Origin: Coriobacteriia bacterium
GTDB taxonomy: Bacteria > Actinomycetota > Coriobacteriia > Coriobacteriales > QAMH01
Length of the DNA: 6,037 nucleotides
Reading direction: 5' to 3'
NCBI GenBank assembly: GCA_900756605.1
Contig: CAAEKX010000381.1
Coordinates: forward strand, 1 to 6,037
Below, piece by piece: positions 1 through 6,037 of this stretch (position 1 is the stretch's first letter; each line of letters begins with the position of its first letter). The position numbers were made by a program, and so were the translations under genes. The notes below the pieces were generated by a model. That model searched no databases and was not told where the DNA came from. It was given only the letters and a program-made list of their open reading frames with translations.

Positions 1-179
1 CAAGCGCTGCAGGTGCCGCCAGTGCCGCTGGAGCTGCGGGCGCAGCTGGAGCAGGTGCTGCAGGTGCCGGTGCAGGAGCGGGCGGTTTCTTCTTCCGTCT
101 TCGCAAGAGGATTGCGCGATTCTTTGGCTTTGGCAAAGAAGACTCCGAGGATGACGACGAGGATTCCACGGAAGAGTAA
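1..179 (+). CDS. C-terminal end of an Ala/Gly-rich protein (partial, unrecognised)
   Basis: The reading frame is open from the window edge (first full codon at base 3) to TAA at 177-179, giving 58 residues; the start lies outside the window. The first 28 or so residues are almost only Ala and Gly with two Ser, a low-complexity linker. Then comes a short aromatic and basic stretch (FFFRLRKRIARFFGFG), followed by an acidic tail rich in Glu, Asp and Ser. The basic-aromatic stretch could be an amphipathic or membrane-contacting helix, but that is inference. I do not recognise the family and assign no function. Codon choice is GC-rich, like the gene that follows. The hairpins after the stop suggest this is the last gene of its transcript. 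Confidence 0.7.
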   Translation, partial: SAAGAASAAGAAGAAGAGAAGAGAGAGGFFFRLRKRIARFFGFGKEDSEDDDEDSTEE

Positions 180-250
180 AAGGTTCCTGTAACCTTTACG
201 CGCATAGGTACGGCTAAGGAGAGAGACCCCTTGTGGGCCCCTCTTTATTT
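179..250 (+). terminator. Two hairpins after the Ala/Gly-rich gene, probable terminator
   Basis: The first hairpin overlaps the stop codon: arms AAAGGTT (179-185) and AACCTTT (191-197) form a perfect 7-bp stem with a 5-base loop, but no T run follows. The second is imperfect: AGAG (222-225) pairs with CTCT (241-244) around an inner CCC/GGG (228-230 with 235-237), and it is followed by a T-rich tail (TTTATTTTAT). The second looks more like a Rho-independent terminator despite its internal loop. The call is from inspection only; no folding energy was computed. Confidence 0.5.
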
Positions 251-261
251 TATGGCCCCTG

Positions 262-327
262 TTGGTCATGTGCACCAATGGTTGAGGCGAGTTGTTACAT
301 GTTACAACGGAACCTGTTGATAACATG
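262..327. promoter_or_regulatory. Cluster of dyads, putative operator upstream of the GGDEF/EAL sensor
   Basis: The best site is GTTGTTACATGTTACAAC at 291-308, which is self-complementary at 8 of 9 base pairs, as expected for a dimeric repressor operator. It contains a tandem TGTTACA (293-299 and 300-306). A second arm pair overlaps it: CATGTTA (298-304) and TAACATG (321-327), 16 bases apart. Just upstream is TTGGT (262-266) with ACCAA (274-278). The cluster ends about 47 bases before the ATG of the sensor gene, a usual place for promoter control. I cannot point to a convincing -35/-10 pair, and the regulator family is not identifiable. Confidence 0.45.
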
Positions 328-359
328 ATACGCTGCTTTGAGGGCAATGATGCGTTTGT

Positions 360-366
360 GAGGAAG
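360..366 (+). promoter_or_regulatory. Ribosome binding site deciding the start of the sensor gene
   Basis: GAGGAAG sits with 9-10 bases between its AGGA/GAGG core and the ATG at 374. A TTG at 368 is also in frame but begins one base after this site, too close for initiation. An in-frame TGA at 359-361 rules out any earlier start, including the ATG pair at 347 and 350. The start is therefore placed at 374. Confidence 0.7.
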
Positions 367-373
367 TTTGGAG

Positions 374-2929
374 ATGGCACAGGCTGAAACCAAACATAGA
401 ACGGTTCAGTCAAACCGGTACCGTGCAAGACGGATCGGGTTCATTGCTGTTGCCATCGTATGTGCCGTGCTCGGTATTTGGCTCCTCGTCTTCAACTTCG
501 GGCTTGCCTCGCGCACCCAGCAGGTAGCCGTGCAGTACGTGAGCACCACACAACCCGTCGCGGACATTCTGCTCATCATGAGCTATGACGAGTCTGAGGC
601 CAATACGCCACGAGCGCGTGATGGCGTGCTCGACGTGATGGAGCGCAGCTCGGTCAACGTCGATGTCGTCTACATGGACGCGTACAACGCGCCGCTCGGC
701 AGCGATGCCTATAATGCCTGGGTGAGCCAACTTGGGCAAAAGGTTGCGCAACATGGGCGCTATGCGGCCGTGATCTGCGCCGATGACGAGGCGCTGTACT
801 TCATGGAGAACAACCACGACAGCATGTTCCCGAGCACGCCTGTCGTGTTCTTTGGCATCAATGACTTCAGCCATGCGCTGTACGCGACCTCGAGCGGGTA
901 CATGACGGGCATGGTGGAGCAAAGCTACGTCGGCTCGATGATGCAGGCGACGAAGAAACTCATACCCGAAGCGACGAGCTTCACCGCCATCATCGACGAG
1001 ACGCCTGCAGGTATTGGCAATCGCGCGCAGTTCGAGAAGGCTCTCAAGTCCTTCGAGGGCATGACGGTGACGTACATCAACGCATCGCAGCTCACGCGCG
1101 AAGAGCTTGCCATCAGTGTTGCCGGTGCCAGTAAGGATACCATCGTGTTCCTGCTCGATGCGAACAATGATCGTTACGGGAATGTCTACTCGCTTGATAA
1201 CAGCGTCGCATATATTACAGGTGCCTGCTCATACCCCGTCTTCCGCGCCACTATCGGCGGTGTTGGGGGAGGGGTTGCGGGATCGGCCTTCCTCGATCCG
1301 GAGAGTGACGGGCAGCGTGCCGCGCAGCTCGCGATTCACGTTCTCAACGGCACACGACCTTCGGAAATCGAGCTTGTGAAGGACGGCACGCTCGGTTACG
1401 TCTTCGACCAGCAGGTGCTGAGCGACTACGGGCTATCGACGTCAAACTTGCCAGCGGGCAGCTCCGTCATCAACCGCAACTACTTTAGTCTCGATACGCT
1501 CATGCTCGTTGTGCTACCAGTTGCCTTATTAGCGCTCGCAGCCTTCTTCTTCGTCGCATCGCTGCGTCTCGGGCGTCTCGCGACGGCGCGTAAGCCGCGT
1601 CCCGTGCCTGCTCCCGCACGGGCGGTTACCGTGCCTGAGGTGGCATCTGAGCCCGAGAAACCGCAGATCACGCAGAGCGTGTATCGCGACGAGGTTACGG
1701 GCCACCATAATATGCAATGGCTTGCGGAATTTGCGCAAGGCTCTCAGGCAAACGACATTCGCGCGCTCGTCGAAGTCGAGATCGTTGCCTACGAAGACAT
1801 CGTCGCGGCTTTCGGGCGCACGGTGAGCGAGGGACTGCTGCGTTGCGTCACCGAGCGCATGGAGGGTCTCGAGAAGGCGTTCCTCGTACGTTCCGCGGGC
1901 GCCCAGTTCTTCCTTGGCTTCGAGACCGAAGTTCCCCATGGATCGCATCAGATCGATTTCCTCGAGTACCTGTTGCGCCAGCCCGTGACAGTCGACGAGG
2001 ACACTATCGAGTTCGATACGCGCATGGCTGTGACGAACCGTCAGCCTGGCATGACGATGGACGATATGATCGCTGGTTCGGACTACGCGATACGCCAGGC
2101 GCGCGAGTTCGGCGGCGGACACAGCGTCGTTTTCTACGATGACAACATGCGGCATGCGATGGAGGACGCACGCGAGATCACGGCCCTACTTCGCATCGCG
2201 ATTCGCAACGAGGACTTCGTCGTCTGCTACCAACCCCAGATTGACCTGCGTCTCAACGACGTGGCCGGTTACGAGGCGCTCGTGCGCCTCAAAAACGACG
2301 AATACCCGCCCGCGCAGTTCATCCACGTAGCGGAGATGAACGGCATGATCGTTGATATCGACCGCATCGTCGCCAAGCGTGCGATCGAGCAGCTTGCCAC
2401 TTGGAAGAAACGCAACAAGCGACTACGCCCGATTTCGATCAACTTCTCGACCGCTCATCTCACGCGCAACGATGATTTCGTGGACTTCCTGCTCAACGAG
2501 CTTGCGGCTAACGAAATCCCGGCTGACTACATCAAGCTCGAGATTACCGAGGGCTTCTTTAGCGCCAACAGCGAGCAGGTCGAGCAGGTGCTGCGTCGTC
2601 TCATCGACAATGGCGTCACGATTGCGCTCGACAAGTTCGGCGCCGGTTACAGCTCCTTCTCTGATGTGATGTCGGTGCCGGTCGCGCTCGTAAAGATCGA
2701 CAAGGCCTTTGTCGACACCTTCCTCGTTGACGGTAACGATGACAACTTCGAGAACCTCGTGCGTCTGGCGCACGGTCTTGGGAAGAAGGTCGTCGTCGTG
2801 GGCGTCGAGAAGAAATGGCAGATTGAGATCTGCCGCGATCTCAACTGCGACATCGTCCAGGGGTACTACTTCTCAAAGCCGCTCTCGCCCGAGAACGCCG
2901 TTCAGTACCGCCCGAGCGCCAACGCGTAG
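374..2929 (+). CDS. Membrane sensor with degenerate GGDEF and EAL domains (probable non-catalytic cyclic-di-GMP signalling protein)
   Basis: The product has 851 residues. A basic N-terminus precedes membrane segment 1 (about 22-43). An extracytoplasmic domain (about 55-360) follows, opening with a strand and Ser-Tyr (LLIMSYDE, 66-73) as in the ABC substrate-binding-like sensors of receptor kinases and cyclases. Membrane segment 2 is about 373-397, followed by a Pro/Ala linker. A GGDEF-like domain spans about 434-588, with its signature replaced by AGAQF (508-512), so diguanylate cyclase activity is unlikely. An EAL domain spans about 595-845. It keeps E634 (EAL), N690, E723, D753, K774 and Q829, but the paired Asp motif reads DK (K754), and the first Glu of the usual EGVE motif is Val (V809). 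Both positions are metal or catalytic sites in known EAL phosphodiesterases, so hydrolysis is doubtful and nucleotide binding or protein interaction is more likely. The ligand is unknown. It is the only gene in its transcript within view, with a dyad cluster upstream. Confidence 0.88.
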   Translation: MAQAETKHRTVQSNRYRARRIGFIAVAIVCAVLGIWLLVFNFGLASRTQQVAVQYVSTTQPVADILLIMSYDESEANTPRARDGVLDVMERSSVNVDVVYMDAYNAPLGSDAYNAWVSQLGQKVAQHGRYAAVICADDEALYFMENNHDSMFPSTPVVFFGINDFSHALYATSSGYMTGMVEQSYVGSMMQATKKLIPEATSFTAIIDETPAGIGNRAQFEKALKSFEGMTVTYINASQLTREELAISVAGASKDTIVFLLDANNDRYGNVYSLDNSVAYITGACSYPVFRATIGGVGGGVAGSAFLDPESDGQRAAQLAIHVLNGTRPSEIELVKDGTLGYVFDQQVLSDYGLSTSNLPAGSSVINRNYFSLDTLMLVVLPVALLALAAFFFVASLRLGRLATARKPRPVPAPARAVTVPEVASEPEKPQITQSVYRDEVTGHHNMQWLAEFAQGSQANDIRALVEVEIVAYEDIVAAFGRTVSEGLLRCVTERMEGLEKAFLVRSAGAQFFLGFETEVPHGSHQIDFLEYLLRQPVTVDEDTIEFDTRMAVTNRQPGMTMDDMIAGSDYAIRQAREFGGGHSVVFYDDNMRHAMEDAREITALLRIAIRNEDFVVCYQPQIDLRLNDVAGYEALVRLKNDEYPPAQFIHVAEMNGMIVDIDRIVAKRAIEQLATWKKRNKRLRPISINFSTAHLTRNDDFVDFLLNELAANEIPADYIKLEITEGFFSANSEQVEQVLRRLIDNGVTIALDKFGAGYSSFSDVMSVPVALVKIDKAFVDTFLVDGNDDNFENLVRLAHGLGKKVVVVGVEKKWQIEICRDLNCDIVQGYYFSKPLSPENAVQYRPSANA

Positions 2930-3280
2930 AGGCTATGACACCTGGCTGAGCTGAAGGCCGCTTCGTCCTCATTGGGTATCAATTCTTAAATGACTCATTG
3001 ACTGCCTGTCGTTAGGCTAGGGGAGGCGATTAAACGACGCCCTCAGAGCCGCTGTAAGGCGTTTTGTGTACATGGCTGGTCTCTTTGTATCCATAGACTT
3101 CAAATCGTCTGAAAAGGGCGTTCTAAGCGCTCATAGGCCCATTTGCCAAAAACGAGCGTTGGCATGCATCGGTGCCTTTCATGTGGTGGAAGGTAGAAGC
3201 AATCCCGAGCCGGTGCCTGCGAAACGTCAAGGTAGGTGTCTGTCCACGTATTCCTGTATTTTGCAGATACCAGTTTGAAT
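2930..3280. other. Intergenic stretch with weak hairpins and one doubtful small frame
   Basis: No convincing gene is present in this 350-base stretch after the sensor gene. A possible terminator lies at 3037-3065. A 70-codon frame (GTG 3066 or ATG 3072 to TGA at 3276-3278) has no well-placed ribosome binding site and no recognisable motif. Part of the same stretch is also open on the opposite strand, so I do not call it a gene. Composition falls from GC-rich to AT-rich across its right half. Confidence 0.5.
3023..3065 (+). terminator. Possible weak terminator or alternative-fold hairpin after the sensor gene
   Basis: ACGCC (3037-3041) can pair with GGCGT (3058-3062), with a short CAG/CTG helix inside the loop, and the right arm runs into TTTTGTGT. 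The left arm can instead pair upstream: GAGGCG (3023-3028) with CGCCCTC (3038-3044), one bulged base. The two folds exclude each other. With only 5 bp in the terminator-like stem the call is weak. It lies about 100 bases past the stop of the sensor gene. Confidence 0.3.
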
Positions 3281-3652
3281 CATATTAATGCAACATCTTG
3301 CTGAATAAATATATTTGTATGGAACCCATGAGAAGATAAAGGAACCGAAGCCTGTGAAATCATCTTGCCAGAAGGGCTCTACAGGAGTGTCGTACATTTC
3401 TTCTGGTACAAGATATATCTTAAAGTGATGATGCAGATTCTAAAGGCTTCTAGAAAGGGGAGCCTGTTTGATTCCTGAGCATAGACTACATGAAATAAGC
3501 AGGAGCCAGTTAATATAGAAGTATATTTCATAACTAGACATTATAAGCAATAAGATGCATATCTTCTTGGAAGCTATCTTTAGTTGGAACCAGTACAAAA
3601 TAAGTCATTTCATTAAGTGATTTCTGCGAGTGCGGTCAAGTTAAGGAGAAGT

Positions 3653-3672
3653 CCTGCTTAACATTAAGCAGG
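3653..3672. repeat. Perfect 8-bp inverted repeat with a third copy of its arm nearby
   Basis: CCTGCTTA (3653-3660) and TAAGCAGG (3665-3672) are exact inverted copies around a 4-base loop. The same 8-mer TAAGCAGG occurs again at 3496-3503. No T tract follows, so it is not an obvious terminator. It could be a protein binding site or part of a structured RNA. Confidence 0.5.
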
Positions 3673-3928
3673 TATCTATTAGAACTGGTTTATAGACCCC
3701 ATATCTCATTAGTCATTTTCTAGAAGTAACCTGTTTGAAATCGCTATTTCATGCGCTACAAATTTCGAATTTGATTGAATGGGCCTAATACCTTGTATAA
3801 TTGGGTAGTTTGTTGTAATTCCATAGATCTCTTCATGCCGCTTTTTGACATAGGAGGGTGCCTATTTCTCTCCTTCTCTGTGAAGCTTAGAAACCCCATC
3901 TTTCGAAGCTCTTCAGGTCTTCATTGAG

Positions 3929-3958
3929 GCACTATCTTCCTTTTAGGGAAAGATAGGC
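3929..3958. repeat. Long hairpin in the AT-rich spacer
   Basis: CTATCTTCC (3932-3940) pairs with GGAAAGATAG (3947-3956) with one bulged A. A further GC pair of bases on each side (3929-3930 with 3957-3958) closes the base across a bulged A at 3931. This is the strongest fold in the spacer. Neither strand has a good T run after it, so a terminator role is uncertain. Confidence 0.5.
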
Positions 3959-4382
3959 GCTTTGACAACGATAATCTGCTCATAAACAACGGTTGAGAAG
4001 ACCATATAGGCAAATGAAGTGTATGTTTGCAAAATGACAATATGTATAATAAAAGATAATAATTTATCGAAAAATAAGCTCGTCAAAATTAGTAATTAAG
4101 TCAATATATCTCTAATTGTCGAGTTTAATAATTGCCGAAATACCTGTAAATTTCTAATGAGCTAGCATTTTCGCAGGTCAAGTAAGTATTGAAATTGTTT
4201 TGAAAAGTAGGCAATGCGATGCATATAAATTTAAGGATAGCTCAGTTGCTTTGTTTCGGGGGAAATCCAAGATTCGCAATAGAGCAAATTTGATCGAACA
4301 AAATAACCGAATCTTAGTCATATTTTGCAAATCAAGAATTATCCCCAGATACAAGAGTAAGACGCATTTTTACTAATCGTGA

Positions 4383-4507
4383 AGAGAGATTTCTCGACTG
4401 CGGCATTGTCATCTCGACCGGAGGTGCGCCAGGCACCGGAGTGGAGAGATCTCTCGCCAGGAGTTTTCTCGACTTCGCAGCCTTCGGCTGCTGCGCTCGA
4501 AATGACA
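4383..4507. repeat. GC-rich palindromic intergenic repeat element
   Basis: The outer arms TGTCATCTCGA (4407-4417) and TCGAAATGACA (4497-4507) are inverted copies with one mismatch. Between them lie GGTGC/GCACC (4423-4437), the perfect 12-bp palindrome GAGAGATCTCTC (4444-4455) and the hairpin GCAGCC-TTC-GGCTGC (4477-4491). TTTCTCGACT occurs twice in direct orientation (4390-4399 and 4465-4474), each close behind a GAGAGAT (4384-4390 and 4444-4450). This suggests one full unit plus the tail of another. Such nested palindromes built on TCTCGAC and CGAAATGAC blocks resemble the dispersed intergenic repeats seen in many bacterial genomes. That it is multicopy here is inference. Small frames running through it are not genes. 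Confidence 0.6.
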
Positions 4508-4547
4508 GAGGGGCCCGCTTCGCTTGGCCTCAAGGGGTCTGTCCCCT
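4504..4547. repeat. Overlapping GC-rich hairpins next to the repeat element
   Basis: GACAGA (4504-4509) pairs with TCTGTC (4538-4543). Alternatively, AGGGG (4533-4537) pairs with CCCCT (4543-4547) around a 5-base loop. The two folds share bases and compete. They follow the palindromic repeat directly and may belong to it or be a second repeat. No coding signal is present. Confidence 0.4.
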
Positions 4548-4584
4548 CATTGCCAACGGGGCGTTATTTTGGCGCGTAACGGAA

Positions 4585-4611
4585 AAGGGAGACCCAAGAC
4601 GGGTCTCCCTT
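4585..4611 (-). terminator. Terminator of the pilT transcript
   Basis: AAGGGAGACCC (4585-4595) and GGGTCTCCCTT (4601-4611) form a perfect 11-bp stem with a 5-base loop, 62 bases past the pilT stop codon. Read on the - strand the stem runs into TTTTCC. Read on the + strand it is followed by CGTTTTCG. The symmetry would let it act in both directions, but the only gene ending at it is pilT. The U tract is short. Confidence 0.8.
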
Positions 4612-4673
4612 CGTTTTCGCGTGCAAAACGTCGTATACGGCAAAATATTGCGTCAGTATCGCAGGCAGCCGCC

Positions 4674-5750
4674 CTAGCCGATCTTCTCGGTCTCCATGCG
4701 ACGCTCGAGTGCGGTCGGATGGATGCTGTGGCGCAGCGCCGTCTCGGGCGTGATCTTGCCCTCCTTCACGAGCTCGAAGAGGCTCTGGTCCATCGTGCGC
4801 ATGCCCTCGCGACCGCCGGCGGCGATAATCGAGTCGATCTGGTAGGTCTTCTCCTCGCGGATGAGGTTGCGGATGGCGGCATTGGCGACCATGATCTCGA
4901 ACACCGGCAGTGTCGTGCCGTCGATGGCCGGGACGAGCTGCTGGCTCACGACGGCCTGGAGCACGAGCGAGAGCTGCATGCGGATCATGTGGCGCTGCTC
5001 GGCGGGGAAGGCGTCGATGATGCGGTCGATGGTGCCGGCCGCGCTGTTGGTGTGCAGCGTCGAGAAGATGAGCTGCGCCATCTCGGCGGCGGTGATCGCG
5101 ATGCCGATGGTCTCGGCGTCACGCATCTCGCCGAGCAAGATGATGTCCGGAGACTCGCGCATCGCGCTGCGCAGGCCCTCGGCGTAGGTCGCGATGTCAG
5201 TCGGGACCTCGCGCTGCGTCACGATGCAGTTCTCATGGCGATGCACGTACTCGATGGGATCTTCGAGCGTGATGATATGGCGATTGCGCTCGTGGTTGAT
5301 GCGGTCGATGATGCAGGCCAGCGTCGTGGACTTGCCCGAGCCGGCAGGACCGGTGACGAGCACGAGGCCCTTCGTGAGGTCGGCGAGCCTGAGGACGCTG
5401 TCGGGGATGTGCAGCTCTTCGGGGTCGGGCAGGCCGAAGGGAATCACGCGAATGACAGCCGAAAGCGAGCCGCGCTGGCGGAAGACGTTGGCGCGAAAAC
5501 GGCCGATACCGGGGAGCGCGAACGAGAAATCCTCGTCAAGATTGTCCTTTTCGACGAAGTTGCTGAAGTCGCGCCCGGCAATCTCGTAGATGGCCTCGAC
5601 CACCGTACGCGTGCTCTCGGGGGTCAGCGCCTCGCCTTCCATGCGCACCTGGCGCCCGTTGACCTTGTAGGTGAGCGGCAGGCCGGCCACCACGAAGATG
5701 TCCGACGCCTTCAGGTCGATCATCTGCTTCAAGAGCTCCGAAAGTAACAT
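4674..5750 (-). CDS. pilT: Type IV pilus retraction ATPase PilT
   Basis: The product has 358 residues, near the usual length for PilT. It forms the hexameric cytoplasmic motor that hydrolyses ATP to depolymerise pilin at the pilus base, driving retraction, twitching movement and DNA uptake. The N-terminal domain is about 1-115. The ATPase core shows Walker A GPAGSGKST (134-142), the Asp box TLEDPIEYVH (161-170), Walker B ILLGEMRD with catalytic E208 (204-211) and the His box beginning STLHTNSAAGTIDR (230-243, H233). The late PilT motifs AIRNLIREEKTYQ (292-304) and MDQSLFELV (320-328) are intact. It lacks the extra N-terminal domain and Cys-rich insert of PilB-type extension ATPases, which favours PilT. 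ATG at 5750 follows AGGAGAGGAAG at a good distance. The gene starts 15 bases after the preceding gene on the same strand, so they share an operon, ended by the hairpin at 4585-4611. No missing residues are apparent. Confidence 0.95.
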   Translation of the reverse strand: MLLSELLKQMIDLKASDIFVVAGLPLTYKVNGRQVRMEGEALTPESTRTVVEAIYEIAGRDFSNFVEKDNLDEDFSFALPGIGRFRANVFRQRGSLSAVIRVIPFGLPDPEELHIPDSVLRLADLTKGLVLVTGPAGSGKSTTLACIIDRINHERNRHIITLEDPIEYVHRHENCIVTQREVPTDIATYAEGLRSAMRESPDIILLGEMRDAETIGIAITAAEMAQLIFSTLHTNSAAGTIDRIIDAFPAEQRHMIRMQLSLVLQAVVSQQLVPAIDGTTLPVFEIMVANAAIRNLIREEKTYQIDSIIAAGGREGMRTMDQSLFELVKEGKITPETALRHSIHPTALERRMETEKIG

Positions 5751-5765
5751 GATTCTTCCTCTCCT

Positions 5766-6037
5766 TTACATGCCCGACCAAAGGATATCGGTCTCGGCGC
5801 TATTGACCTTGGCTGTCATGTTCCACTTGGTGATGCGGTACGTCCCACCCGAGCCAAGCTCAAGCTCGATATCGAGCACGCGTCCGCTTGGGCAGGTGAA
5901 TTGGGCGGTGATGGTGGAGCCGTCGAGCTTGGCGCTCACCTCGATGACGTCATCGGTCGCGGCGGCTGCCTCATCGCAGATCGTGGGCAGGGCGCTTGCG
6001 AGCGATCCGGCGGCGGTGATGGCGCTCGTGCTGGCGG
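5766..6037 (-). CDS. C-terminal end of an unrecognised protein upstream of pilT (partial)
   Basis: The - strand frame is open from the window edge to TAA at 5768-5766, giving 89 residues; the start is outside the window. The visible part begins with an Ala/Ser/Thr-rich stretch containing one Cys. Alternating polar and hydrophobic residues follow, suggesting beta strands, with a second Cys in FTCPSGRVLDIELELG. It ends in KWNMTAKVNSAETDILWSGM, just before the stop. The two Cys could pair if the domain is exported. I do not recognise the family. Its position 15 bases ahead of pilT, with the pilT ribosome binding site between them, suggests a role in the type IV pilus locus, but that is context only. 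Confidence 0.75.
   Translation of the reverse strand, partial: ASTSAITAAGSLASALPTICDEAAAATDDVIEVSAKLDGSTITAQFTCPSGRVLDIELELGSGGTYRITKWNMTAKVNSAETDILWSGM

Larger units (their letters stand above)
3281..4380. other. AT-rich gene-free spacer between two convergent transcripts
   Basis: About 1.1 kb contains no reading frame I would call on either strand. Hand counts give about 20 % GC for 4021-4080 and 27 % for 4081-4140, far below the flanking genes. Short palindromes are frequent: AAGATATATCTT (3410-3421), AGGCT/AGCCT (3444-3465), CCTGCTTA/TAAGCAGG (3653-3672), ATAGG/CCTAT (3850-3865), and a longer hairpin at 3929-3958. TATAAT occurs at 3796-3801 and 4045-4050, but without a well-spaced -35 and without a gene downstream. 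Small frames exist, for example about 30 codons from ATG 3835 on the + strand and about 31 codons on the - strand in the same area. They have no supporting signals. It may be decayed acquired DNA or may hold an unrecognised RNA. Confidence 0.6.

Noticed and set aside
368..373. TTG at 368 as the start of the sensor gene
   Set aside because: It begins one base after GAGGAAG, too close, whereas the ATG at 374 is well spaced and in the same frame.
3096..3106. GACTTCAAATC resembling the anticodon loop of selenocysteine tRNA
   Set aside because: No acceptor stem, long variable arm or T-arm motif can be found around it.
3852..3858. AGGAGGG as a strong ribosome binding site
   Set aside because: No start codon occurs at a usable distance downstream, and the bases lie within the small hairpin 3850-3865.
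3750..3920. Open stretch of about 50 codons on the - strand as a possible gene fragment
   Set aside because: There is no start codon with a binding site and no recognisable motif; the length is within what AT-rich non-coding DNA gives by chance.
4235..4248. GGATAGCTCAGTTG resembling a tRNA D-arm start
   Set aside because: No anticodon arm, GGTTCGA-type T-arm or matching acceptor end follows at the right distance; probably chance, or at most a fragment.
4339..4677. Several 64-78 codon frames on both strands around the palindromic repeat
   Set aside because: They run through inverted repeats and hairpins, including the pilT terminator, and lack ribosome binding sites; the open frames come from the repeat sequence.
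4524..5747. A 407-codon + strand frame opposite pilT
   Set aside because: It is antisense to a clear PilT with every motif intact. The frame is open because of GC-rich codon bias, and its translation is low-complexity, rich in Asp, Ala, Arg and His, without any domain.

Overview
The window looks like chromosomal DNA from a bacterium with GC-rich coding regions. I guess an actinobacterium of the Coriobacteriia type (Eggerthella/Olsenella/Collinsella relatives). The guess rests on GC-rich coding sequence with GC-ending codons, a type IV pilus retraction ATPase, and a membrane sensor with degenerate GGDEF and EAL domains. It is an inference from style and gene content; no rRNA or other taxonomic marker is present.

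Layout. Positions 1-179 hold the C-terminal end of an unrecognised Ala/Gly-rich protein on the + strand, followed by two hairpins that probably end its transcript. A 190-base gap then carries several dyads, including an almost perfect 18-bp palindrome, ahead of a long + strand gene (374-2929). That gene encodes an 851-residue membrane sensor: membrane segment, extracytoplasmic substrate-binding-protein-like domain, second membrane segment, degenerate GGDEF, EAL. Key residues are missing from both output domains, so it is more likely a binder or regulator than a cyclic-di-GMP enzyme.

Positions 2930-4380 contain no convincing gene. The first 350 bases have mixed composition and weak hairpins. 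From about 3280 to 4370 the DNA is strongly AT-rich (about 20-27 % GC by hand count in 4021-4140), with many short palindromes and no credible reading frame. Its right edge abuts a GC-rich palindromic repeat element (about 4383-4507) and further GC-rich hairpins.

On the - strand at the right end lies the 3' part of an operon. It contains the C-terminus of an unrecognised protein (5766-6037) and then, 15 bases downstream, pilT (4674-5750). The operon is closed by a perfect 11-bp stem hairpin at 4585-4611. The sensor gene and the pilT operon converge on the AT-rich spacer. Cyclic-di-GMP proteins often control type IV pili, so a functional link is possible, but proximity is the only evidence here. 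I see no CRISPR array, tRNA, rRNA or intact mobile element.
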